Of a DNA stretch of 64,000 bases, positions 24,081 to 36,500 are shown one piece after another. Made by a program: the position numbers and the translations under genes. Positions within the stretch are counted from its first letter, which is position 1; the number at the start of each line of letters is the position of its first letter. The notes beneath the pieces were generated by a model that was not told the DNA's origin, made no database searches, and saw nothing but the letters and a program-made list of their open reading frames with translations. The stretch is from Nematostella vectensis (taxonomy: Eukaryota > Cnidaria > Anthozoa > Actiniaria > Edwardsiidae): assembly GCF_932526225.1 (NCBI RefSeq), contig NC_064034.1, positions 17,124,887 through 17,188,886 on the forward strand, read 5' to 3'.

Positions 24081-24595
24081 GTTCTTATGCGATTCCTAGA
24101 GCATGTAGAGGTCACTTTGAATATCGAAGCCCACAGGGCGTCCTAAATTGAATTCCACAAGTAACTTTATATTTGGGAAATATCCGGTAATTCTGCAATG
24201 AAACAATTCTTTTGGGAAGAGTACGACGCAGCTGTCCTCGCAGAAGTCATTATGGTTTTACGTAACAGATTAATGACGGAAGGAAAACACAGATAAAAGT
24301 TACGAAAGGTCGTGAATTTTCGCGGCGAAATCCCAACCGCAGACAGCTTCGACTGTTTACCTCGAATTCCATAGCGACATGTCGTACCCGCACATTTGAT
24401 TGGCTTTCCTGTCAATAAATACCATATTCGGAGCGTCGAGTGTGTCGTGTACTAATGCCTTGGATGTGATTGGTCCGTGGTGATGTCATCCACTGTTTTG
24501 TTCTCCCGCCAAACACGCTTCAAACGAAATTCCTTCCAGAAATATCAATTCCCGAATGTGGAGGGAGATTTAACCCGTCTAAATGTTGGGAAACA
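24081..24595. promoter_or_regulatory. Divergent intergenic region, probable bidirectional promoter
   Basis: Only 515 bp separate the start codons of the minus-strand gene (24080) and MAP3K1 (24596), which are transcribed away from each other. Both 5' UTRs and core promoters must sit here unless upstream non-coding exons exist. CCAAT-box-like GATTGG motifs occur near 24398 and 24467 (GATTGGCT, GATTGGTC). No TATA box is evident. Confidence 0.55.
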
Positions 24596-27500
24596 ATGGC
24601 AACGCAAAGCCCAACAGACAGTATCCTTCCACAGTGGAAGAAACAAGGAAGTAAAGGCAGCGATCCGAGTAAAGCTGAATCAGAGAAAAAACCTACGGCC
24701 GTAAAAATATCGGAGACTGCAAAGTAAGTGAAGTTCAGCCGGAGCCATCTTGTTCGACAGTAGCCATGTTGTGATTAAGATTTACTGTGCTTATTTGTGA
24801 TTTCTTCATTGGCAAGATAAATAAACAACTGGTGATGTACATATGACATTTGATGCATGTTTATGCTGATGTTGTAGGCCTATTTTAGAGGAACAAGCGC
24901 TTCTGAAAGAAAAATTGAAAACACTCTCATGGAAGAAAGAGAAAGATCTAGTGACGAGGCGTAAAGCACAGCCTATGGTCAGTAAAATAAACCTGATTAC
25001 TCATAGATAGTCTGTATTTTCTAGCTTGTATGCTTTACTAACAAGCATTCTCTTTTATTGTGGGTTTGCGTGTACTTTGAAGTTCTATTTTGAATTCAAC
25101 AGCGTCGGAAATTGTAAACAAGATCGAACCTTTCTTCGCATATCAAAAAATATTGTAGGACCATGCTACTCAATTTACGAATAACTCGATTCTCGTCCCC
25201 TGTACGCCTGTCTAAACTGAATTCTTTCGCATGTTATCCTCTTCCCCGATTCTTAGCATGACATGATGTATCAAGGCTATACAGCACGAAAAGGGATTGT
25301 CCCTTCCGTAATAATAATCAAACGAACGTGCGATCAATAAATTATTCATGTGATCAGTTCTTCTTTGAGATAAATGCACAGGAAATTGCTTCAAGCACTC
25401 GAGATCCACTTGCTAGCGGTTATGTTTTCTGGTTGAGAAAAAGTGAATTTTTCGAGCTGTTTTCTCCAAAATCATGATAAAAATGTTATATTCGCACTTC
25501 TGCTAATTGTATGTTACGATTTTCGTACCGGCGAAGGTGTTTTTTTTTCTCTGCCTCAGTTGCAGATTTACCTACGTGAACTCATTTCGACTTTTAACAG
25601 ATAAAAAGCTAATACCACGGAAGAAAGGTTATCAGTATGTATTTGAACAGATAGTAGATGCACGAAATATGCTATAACTGTTTTTCGTTGTTTTTGTAAC
25701 ATTAACAGCAGGAATTGTGTTGTAGTCAAAGGTCGCGTGCCCGTTTGTTGTAACAGCAGTAATTTGGGTTAGAAATATATGAAAGTAATAAAGCCAATGC
25801 TTGAAAATTTAACTTTTATTATTCGAATTCTTTGTTCTTTTTTTTTAACTGAAACAGAATCACTTATTTTGTGATAATCACATTTGACTTAGGTGTCAGG
25901 CCAGAATATGAATACAAATTAGGGTTTAAAAACTGATTAGGATTTAAACCAATAATTTAATGCTTTTCTTAATTGTTAGTGCTAATGAAATAACAAAACA
26001 TATTTTCAGTATACAAGGCATACTCAAACATTACTTGAAAAATAAGATATCTCATATTAACCAAAAAACTATTTTTAAATAATATTTTTTGACCAATGCA
26101 TTGGCTGTATTTAAACTTATGGACCTGAAGATTTTCCCACCATTTTATGGGCTTAAGAGTGACACTCAGAGGCCATGATATGATAAAAAACTCAAGGCTC
26201 CATAAGTCCCATACAGCCCAAGCAAAAGATGTAAAGCTTGCTAATCAAGCAACAAAGATGTGTGTAACACCATAGCGGTATAATAAAAACTAGTATTTCT
26301 TATTGCAGAAAACATGGTATTTTCTCACCCTCATCTCCTAAACACACAAAAAAACTGCAATGCCAATAAGGATAAACAAGGATTATTTTTTAAGAAACTC
26401 AAAAATTCTTAAAATATACCTTCTTCCTTGAATCGCTAGTATTGACAATGATGATAAAACATTTTTGCACGTAAATCTGTCATGGAGAAAAATATAAGGT
26501 GTTCTCAGCAATGTTACCTTTTCTAAGCTAAAAGAGGAAATCTCATGGAAATATTGATGTTTATTCGACATATAGGACTGCAGAGATTTAGTAACCAATT
26601 GTAGTACAGTGCTATGCTGTAGGACACCCGTATTGAGTACGGAGCTAGTCCCCTTTACTTTTTTGTGTGCTCTGCACCCTGTGTCCTTGTTTAGCTGTAG
26701 CTTAGATCTAATCTTTTCAGGTTGCAAGGCCTCCTTCCCCAGGATCTTCCAAAGCTCCACCATCCCAACAGGGCACTTCTACGGTATGCTTCCTTTGAAA
26801 TGTCATTTCCATTGTATGTATGTGCACAGGCTATTGGATGTTATACTTCAGACATCTCTGACACTGCGCATACCTAGTAAGTATAAGGACCAGCCATTGA
26901 GTACCACTGTGAGCAAGGATGAGAGACATGAAACAAAGAGGGAATGGCCTGTTAAATGGGTAACAAACACCCCCTTCTCTCAGAAGCCTATCCACTAACT
27001 TTCCTCAACTATCCACAAGTATTTTTACCCTGCATTGATATGTTGTTAACATCAGAAGAAGCCAAGCTTTTCCAACAGTTTTTATTTACTTATTATTATT
27101 AATATTAATGCACCAATCTCACATACATGATTGTTTATTTTATACAGGCCTCAAAACCAGCATCACCACCACCTGCTCGTCGACGTACAACCTCACCCTC
27201 CAATTCGTTCAATGCTGGTGTGTCCCGTAGCTCCTCCCCTTTGTTTGAAGTCCCACCAGAGATCCGTAAAAAGGTCGAGAAGGCCACTAGAGCCCGACTG
27301 TACTTGCTGCAGCAACTGGGACCAAATTCATTCATGATTGGTGGAGATTCCCCTAGTCACAAGTTCAAAGTCATCATAGGACCCCAGGTACAGTAACATA
27401 CTCGAGGGTGAGATCGGTCTTCATTTCACTCTCTTTTATGATTGGTGGAGATTCCCCTGATCACAAGTTCAAAGTCATCATAGGACCCCAGGTTCTGTAG

Positions 27501-30500
27501 CATACTTGAGGGTGAGATCTGTCTTCATTTCACTTCATTTCACTTTCTTTTTTGGATTGGTGAAGATTCCCCTGATCACAAATTCAAAGTCATCATAGGA
27601 CCCCAGGTTCGGTAGTATACTTGAGGTTGAGATCAGTCTTCATTTCACTCTCTTTTATGATTGGTGGGGATTCCCCTGATCACAAGTTCAAAGTCATCAT
27701 AGGACCCCAGGTTCGGTAGTATACTTGAGGTTGAGATCAGTCTTCATTTCACTCTCTTTTATGATTGGTGGGGATTCCCCTGATCACAAGTTCAAAGTCA
27801 TCATAGGACCCCAGGTTCGGTAGTATACTTGAGGTTGAGATCAGTCTTCATTTCACTCTCTTTTATGATTGGTGGGGATTCCCCTGATCACAAGTTCAAA
27901 GTTATCATAGGACCCCAGGTTCGGTAGTATACTTGAGGTTGAGATCAGTCTTCATTTCACTCTCTTTTATGATTGCCGGGGATTCCCCTGGTCACAAGTT
28001 CAAAGTCATCATAGGACCCCAGGTTCTGTAGCATCCTTGAGGGTGAGATCAATCTGCCTTTACTCTCTTTTTATGATTGGGGGGATCCCCCTGGTCACAA
28101 GTTCAAAGTCATCATAGGACCCCAAGTTCTGTAGCATACTTGAGGGTGAGATCAGTCTCTAATACTTTATCGTTATTGTTGTTCAGAAGGGGCTAAGCAA
28201 ATGTGTTGCATTTTCTAAAAAAAATCCCCTTTTGGCAATAAACCAGATTAGAACACAAAAGCAAAATGTAGATAATATTCGCCATGTCTGTTGCAAAGGA
28301 AATTATCAAAATCTGTCTGGAACCAATTTTTTTTAACTATAGAATTTGCACTGTTGAACTAAAATTGCACCTTTGTGACAAATTTTGAGCCTTCTTGTTT
28401 ATATACTTTCTAATTGCTTGTTTTGTCTGGTTTGTTTGCAGACGTGCACATGTGCTAAATCCTTCTGTAATCACCTACTCTTTGTTATGCTGAGAGTGTT
28501 TAAAGTTAGAGAAAATGATCCTATTTTATGGAGTAGCAATTTGAAGAATTTTGAGGTGAGTTGTAGATTGTGTGTAGATATTTTTTTGTATAAGCCAAAC
28601 TAATTTCTTTTTTTTTAGTTTTGCAAGTTTTGTAATCATCATCCCTCAGAATTCTTTTAAAAAGGGTTTAGAATACTGTACAAAAAATAGTAGAAGCTTT
28701 ATACTGTTTTGTAAGGTATAATTTTCATGTGGGAGTGATATAATGTGCATTTTTCAGAACATCTTGATAGGCATTCTTATCATTATTATTATTATAATCT
28801 CCACTAAGAAATCATTTTTCCCCAAAAGTTTATCATGCCTTTGTCACAATGTTTCATCAATAATAAGCTCTCTTATTACTTTTTCTCCTTAGGTGGAGAC
28901 CTTATTTTCAAGATTTCATGCCAGAGTTAATTCAAGATTGGCCAAAAACAGTAGCAGTAAATCAGGGCGGGGCAAGTCCCCCCAGAGGGTGACCCCACCT
29001 CCATCCACACCTGAGGCCGCTGCATCATCATCAGCAGCAGCGGCTGCTGGCAAGGAGGATGAGGAAGTGTGTCCTATCTGTCTGCTGGAGATGGTCGAGG
29101 GGGAGAGTTTGACTTGCTGCACAGGGGGCTGCAACAACACACTTCATCAGCACTGCATGGAGATCTGTAATTATTATAACTTAGTGCATGAAATTTTCAC
29201 GACTAGACAATTTTGTGATTCTTTTGGCCAAAAACAATCTTTTGGACTCTTTTAATTAAATGACTCAATTATTTTTTAACTAAAATTGCAACTAACTTTA
29301 CCAACATGTATGTTGCTCACCTAACAAACCAAGACTTGACTATAATTTTAGTGTTATATACTGTAAATATTGGGAGTCTTGAGAGTTTTTTTATTGCTGA
29401 TTCCCACCCTTTACTATCCTTTTAAAGATGTAAATCATGAATTGTTTGTGCCACCTTTTTGCAACACCTACTTTTTTTATGCAAGGTGTCAGCAGCACAT
29501 GATTGGATATAAAAAGAAGGCCATACTGTATGATTGAATGGTTCAGCAAAAATGCTGTTCTTGGTTCTAGGGGCCGCCGAGTGCAGACTTCGAAAGGAAA
29601 GACTCAACTGCCCCTTGTGTCGTAGAATACTGCCTCCTGAAGCTGCAAAATCTCTAAGCGACAGGTTGGTCAACATAGTTTAAGCTATAAATATTGGAGG
29701 CAGATTATAAATCAGATGTAAATGTTATAATGAACCCCAAGACAGGATTTATTTTTCTAATACTTGCAGGTCCCCAACTGGTCCCAAATTCTTACCATGT
29801 GCTCCTGATGTACCAAACCCTCTTGAACCAGGCGAAGTCATTACTCTTCCTCACTCCAACCCAATCCCCACTGGGCAAGTAGATTTAGCAAGGCCCTGGG
29901 TTCAGGTAAGACATAATTCTGATGTGTAATGTTTCTACCATAAAAGCTTTAATAAGCTCCATATGGAATAAAACAGTATCTTTTCATTGCCTCGAAGACG
30001 ATTTTAAAGTTTTAAGGCTTATTATGACAGTGCAATAGAATTACTGAGATTTACTTTTATAAAATCTGTTAAGCTATCTTATTTGAGTTGTTGGGGTTCT
30101 TGTAGGGGGAGGGAGGAGGTGGAGATCCTCTTGGGGTGGGGTGAGGGGTTGGGAGGGCTAATTGAGCTGTCATGGTGTGCTTCTCAGGCTGTCATTACTG
30201 AAGGTACAGCCAATTAGTGCTGGTTCAAATTGTCAGTGGCTTAAACACTGTAAGAGTGAATTTCAATCATGCCAGATTGACTAGATCCATCTGTGATCTT
30301 AGTTCGAACTTTTAACTCCACTACACAAGGCTACATTAACACATGCTTGTATGAGTAATAGCACAATACACACTACATCTTGATAATAGCAAATGCTATA
30401 ATGTGTACATTAAATAGAAGGTTCTTTAGCTACAGCACATTATTAACTTCATTGGTATACAAACTCCATAGCGGCATATCTGAAGTTGCTCATTACAACC

Positions 30501-33500
30501 TCTGTTTCCTTCCAGGCTTTTGGGGAAGAGCTTGTATCATGCTTATTCTCGCGGGAGTGGAACATCCGGGAGATTGCCCTCCGCCGCCTTAGCAGAGACA
30601 TCTATTCCTACTTGCGGAATGAGGGTTCCAACCTCACGGACCTGACTGCTGTGGAGGCCTCCTGCTCCCTGCTGACCATGATGTGTGGGGACCCGGTTTA
30701 CAGGGTTTATGTCGCTGCCTTGGTATGTTAAATGCCCCGAATTACATTTCCAACCGAAAGTTTTAAGTAAATGCAAGACTGGTGTTAGCTTGTAATAGCC
30801 TACCCACCCACTTTCCAGGGCCGTAGCAGGGCGTGGGGCACTCATGGCATGTACCCCTTCAATAATTTCAAAAATTACAAGGAAATGACCAGTAGGGGCA
30901 TGGCTGTGCCCCCCTCCCCCCAATATTTTCTTAATGTTTCTGTATTGTGCCCCCCCCCCCCCCAATATTTCGAGGCCTGCTACGGCTCTGCTTGCACAAA
31001 AAAGCTTTTACCCAGTTTTTTTTTTCATACAGAATTAGGTGATGTATCATAATCTGGCACCATAATCCTTATTTTGTCTGGCCGCACATAAGCTGGGTAT
31101 AAAAGTGAAAAGCATGCTCAAAAATAAAGCAAGACAGATTTGCCCAAAAAGAAAAAAACATCTTAGCAGGCCATTTTTTATCTGTTACACCTTTTATCCT
31201 CCCTTGTTTTAAAACAACATATCATTGTATCCAATACATTTGTCTTTTTATTACTTTTGGTGTTTTGTCATCGAAGCTAATAGATTGTTTCTTGGAATAA
31301 AGAAAGCATTGAATGGGGTTTGGAATGACCTATATTTACAGATTTCTCCCTCATTTCTTTCCCACAGAGGACATTACGGGTGATGCTTGCACACACGAAT
31401 TACACTTCACGTGATGAGAAGATGCTTATACAGTCCTACCTTCACCCTGTGGTGGAAGCCATCTTGGCCAAGTGCTCTGATGGGAATAGGTAAAGATGTA
31501 CATGAGCTGTAAAAGTGCTGTGTGCTGTTCTAGGAAACATCTTCACTCTTACTATCAAGGGAGTTTTCACAAAGGACACCCAGAATTCCCACTCAAGATT
31601 AACAATACAGTGCTTGCCTGAAAAACCTTTTTTCCTCCAGAAAATGGGTTCTTGTAGCACTTGTACACCCCCTCCACCCTCTTAATTCCTGGAATTTCCA
31701 ATTTCCTCTGCAGAGTTTGAAAAAAATACTGTTGGCGTATTATTGTGTGATGTGATTCCTGAAAACACTACTCCCCTGAACGAGGGAATGGGGTTTAGGG
31801 GGATGGGGTTGTCTTTGATTGCTGATTTGCACGTTCTTCTTTCGTACAAACACTGTATTTTGTCCATCTCCAGGTTTGAAATGTTGGGGAAAAGGGGTAG
31901 GGGGTTACGAAAGTTACATGTTGCTAGGGTTCTCGCTATGCCAAGGACATTGGCTTCAACGCTATCTGGTTTCTATTTTCAGACGAATCAGCGCATTATC
32001 TATGAAAGTGCTCCTTGAGTTCTGCAAAGATGAGTCTGGCGACCTCGCACTAGGGCGCATGCTCCGGGATCACCGCATTCAGCCAATGGGCGGCCTGGGC
32101 TTCATGCTGGCATGCATCCTGACCACCGCACATGAGTACGCTACTTGGCCCTGGTGGCTGGGAAGGCTGTACTTCTTGCGCAAGCTGCTGGATGAGTACG
32201 TGGAGGATTTCCAGCTTGGAGGGGGCGACCCGGCGATTAGTGATGAGAGTGTGGGGGTCATCTTACAAGATCATCACCAGGTTGGTCGATTGCCAAGATT
32301 CATTGATTTTCATAGGGGGCTGCTTGCCAAGATACCATAAATTACTAAATGCATTTCTATAGCGCCCTGATGAAGAATTAAAAGTAAAATCCGAAACGTT
32401 GGCATCTCTTGATTCCTGTTTTGTCTGTTTTCCCGCTATCTATGCATATACTTCCGCGGCCTCCTCAGCTCAATATCTTTCTCTATAGCGCTTATTTAAC
32501 ATGCTGATATCATCTATGTACTACCACAAACAGAACACAAACCACATAACCACAAAACTTACTGATTTTAAAATTCAAATTCTCGAGAAACCTAAAAGAT
32601 ACCAATTCCATGATGACAACCATCTTTTAGTCAGTTGCCAACATGGTAGCACGACTAGTCATTCCATTTTACAGGAACATATTATTATTTTCCTTTAATT
32701 GAACCATCAACCATTATCTACCTTTCCAACGTGTCCTTCTCACTACAAAACCTTTTTTCTAACGTGCGTTCCCGCCGCTGTTTGTCTATAGGTGGACGGC
32801 ACCGAGATCTTCAGCGATAACCCGACTCGCTTGATGTCGGTGATGAAATTCGCCATCCTGGCAGCCCAGTGCTCTCACAGCAAAGTCACCAAGTTCGCAG
32901 TGTCCGTGCTCACATGCTGCACAAGCCTCGCAGCTGGCTGTCCGTCCGCCTTCGTCCACATCAAGAAACTAGTCTCCAAGTTAAAGCCTTCCCAGCGCAG
33001 CATTCTGCAGCGTCGACTCGCAACGCTTGCCCGCAGGAACAACAGCCTCGAGAGCAGTGATAGCGAGGGGACGGTCAGTGAGGCGAGTACAGTCCTTGCG
33101 GATGACGTGCAAGGTGGACCCTCTGATGGGCACGACTGTCTGCAGCTGCCACGCCCTCGGGACAGGGGGTGCTGCTCGGCAAGCTGCACCGATGATGAGA
33201 CTGATAACCTATCCGACAACGAGCTGCTTCAGTCGATAGTGGAATCCTTGCAGCGGCCACACCATCTTGCTCTCCACAGCCCCCCACCCTCCCCCACACG
33301 GGATGTGGAATCTTTGGACTGGACGCGCTCGGAAGGGGAGTCCCCACGCTTTCCACCGGTAAAGGTTGTGATGGGAGGGAAGTGTCAACAGATAATTGAG
33401 GAGGAGGAAGCAGTTGCGCTAGCGAAGGCGATGGAGTTGTCTGCTTTGCAGAGGGGTCCTCAGAAAATTCGTAGCCTCCAGCCGGATGCCAATGATCCTG

Positions 33501-36500
33501 AGGAAGATGAGATGGTCATCGTCTACACGCAACCAGAGGTACACAGCCTTGTAAACTTAAAGAGCTCTGCTCAGCCACACCTTTGTTATTGTCTTTATTC
33601 AATTTAGAAAACGAATAACCAAAGCTTTATGATGGAAAAGGGACGCTTTCTGTGCTTGTTTTTTTTTTTTTGCTATTGGAGACTTTCTATTTTACTTTTT
33701 TTATTAAAGATAACTCACTCTATTTCTCATTTTTTCTATTACTACTTTCTCGCCATTAACTCCATTGTGTTCTGTTATGTCTCACAGTCTCTGGACAAAG
33801 CTGCGAACACCAAGCACTTGTATCTTGAGAACGTGCACTGGAAGAAGGGCGAGTTGTTGGGCACGGGGGCGTTCTCTTCGTGTTACGGGGCTCGTGACGT
33901 GATGACGGGCTCACTCATGGCCGTCAAGCAGGTCTGTTTGATAGTTAAACCCTTTTTTTCTATTTTTATAACGGATTTATATTCACAAATTAGCCACCCA
34001 AAAACGTAGATTCATTTTGAAAGTGAAACATCAATTGGGTTAATAAGCGGATGCAAAGAATGATGAGATGGCGACTTAGGTCGCTCGCGCGTTAATCAAC
34101 AGATCACAAACTGAGCACATCAATAATTTTAAACTTCGCACAGAAACGTCGATGTTTATGCGATTGCTCTAGACTTTTTGCCAAAGACGACCAAATATAT
34201 GGAGAGTGCACACGTTTAAAAATTGTATTTGTATTAACACGCAATAATGTAGTAGCACTTAAAAAAGTAAACAACATTTTTTTTGCACTTATATGAAACT
34301 GACGCAGAATTTGACGATATTGCCAAAATCAGTTCAATATGAGGTGATACAGCCTCTGTGAAGGTTATAAAAAATCTGTGGAAGGGAAAAATAGTTAGAT
34401 GCATATTTAGAATTTCGACACTTTAAACTGACGGCGAAGTTCAGCCTGTTCGAAAAGCATTCATGTTAGCCTTTATTACCCGAGTTTTTGCAAATATAAC
34501 CGCCAATTGTGTACAATAACTCATACCAAATTTGGTTTGGCTATGTTCAATAGAAAGAAAGTTGTAACATTTTGAATAACGCTACCATTTTAAAACATCT
34601 TTCCGCAAAACTAATAAAAACACATTTTTCGTAATATTTCAACAATCAACCGTGGAATTTTAGAGATATTTGTCAATGATAAAATTCGGTCCTTTAGACA
34701 ACTTTTATGATCGGCTACACTGCATAGAAGCGCTTATTTGGGACGGGAATTTTTTTTATTGTGGGACTATCTCGGGTTGTGTTTTCGTGCTGGTGGTGGT
34801 TGTCAATTTTACGCCACCCAGCGGTATGCAAATCGAGAGCGTGTTGGAAATGCACACATTAGTCAGGGGGGTGCAAAGACGAGGGTCAAGCGTGAGCTGT
34901 TGTTTACAATGCAACACGATATGATCTAGTGCGTATCATTTAGTTGCAAAAAAACTTTGTTCTTCATTACAGTATTCTATTACTACATTTGGCCAGTTTA
35001 ATATCATACCTAAAATATTGTACCGGCCACTTGTAATAAAAGAATATCGGCCGTTTTAAAATGAGATATGCACGAGCTCTTATGGTGTTGTATTGTAAAC
35101 AAATCAGGCATGAAGCTCGTCTTTGCGCCCCCCTGACTGATGTTCCCCAAAGGTGCCAACTTACCCCTTCGGCAATACACTAAAATGTTATCGTTTTGGA
35201 CAGCCTGAAATAATCTACAACGGTCGTCTTTTTTTTTTAGAACCTTCATGATGTATATTTTGTTACTTACTCTTCATTTTCTTTTCTTTAGGTGTCTTTT
35301 TGTCGGAACTCCAAGAGTGAACAGGACAAGGTCTGTCAGACGATAATGGATGAGATCGCGATTCTTGCTCGCCTCAAGCATCCACACCTGATTAAATGCC
35401 TCGGAGCCACTCGCCACACTGGTCACTTCAACATCTTCCTTGAGTGGATGGCCGGAGGATCCATCTCCATGCTCCTGTCAAAGTACGGCCCGTTCGAGGA
35501 GGCGATCCTGATCCGATATCTCCGTCAGATCCTGCAGGGCGTGTCGTACTTGCACGAGAATCAAGTCGTGCATAGAGATATTAAAGGTAACGCGCCTTGC
35601 CGTCATGGACCATCATGAAGGGAAGGGAGGGACTGGATGGGGGAGAGGGACGCAGGCAGGGAGGAAGTAATAGGGCATGGCTGATACAGCCTACACAAGG
35701 GTCGTGCTTAGGGTAACGCGCCTTGCCGTCATGGACCATGAAAAGACCGTAAGGGAGGGCAAAAATGGAGAAAGGGGGAGGAAGGGATGGGGTGTGGTGT
35801 GACAGGTACTAGGGACATTTCTCGCCATTTAGACGATCATCCATGGGGATATTAATGGCATTGTCCTTTGCCACTATGAGAAATCAGGAGAGGGTGGTAG
35901 GGATGTGGGAAAGTGTCTGTCTTGTAATACTATGGACTTATGTTCTCCATATTGGAGTCAAAGGTAAACTTTTCAATTTGGCCGATCAATGCTTTTTGTT
36001 TTCTAACAATGTTATGTTATTCAGAAATTGTAGATGTATTTTGATTATTCTGGTGCTATTGATTGCGACTATACATACCTTATTCCATGATTAACTAATC
36101 ATTCACTCAGGTGCCAACATTCTCGTGGACTCTACCGGACAAGATATCCGAATCGCAGATTTCGGCGCCGCCGCTCGTCTTGCCACTCAAATCACGGGTG
36201 CTGGAGAGTTCCAGGGTCAGCTACTTGGCACCATAGCGTTCATGGCCCCTGAGGTCCTCCGTGGCGAGAGCTATGGGCGGAGTTGCGACGTGTGGAGCGT
36301 GGGCTGCGTGTTAATCGAGATGGCCACAGGGAAACCACCGTGGAATGCGCATGAGCATTCGAATCACTTAGCTCTGATATTTAAGGTATCAATTTACAAG
36401 AAGATTTTTATTTGTTTGCACCTTTCCAAATAAGGCAAGGTTTTCTTGACACTCATTTCCTTATTTATTTGATACCCATTAAAGCACGCATTGATACTTG

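Noticed and set aside
30543..30965. 140-residue minus-strand frame
   Set aside because: It is antisense to a MAP3K1 exon and runs into a poly-C TIR element.
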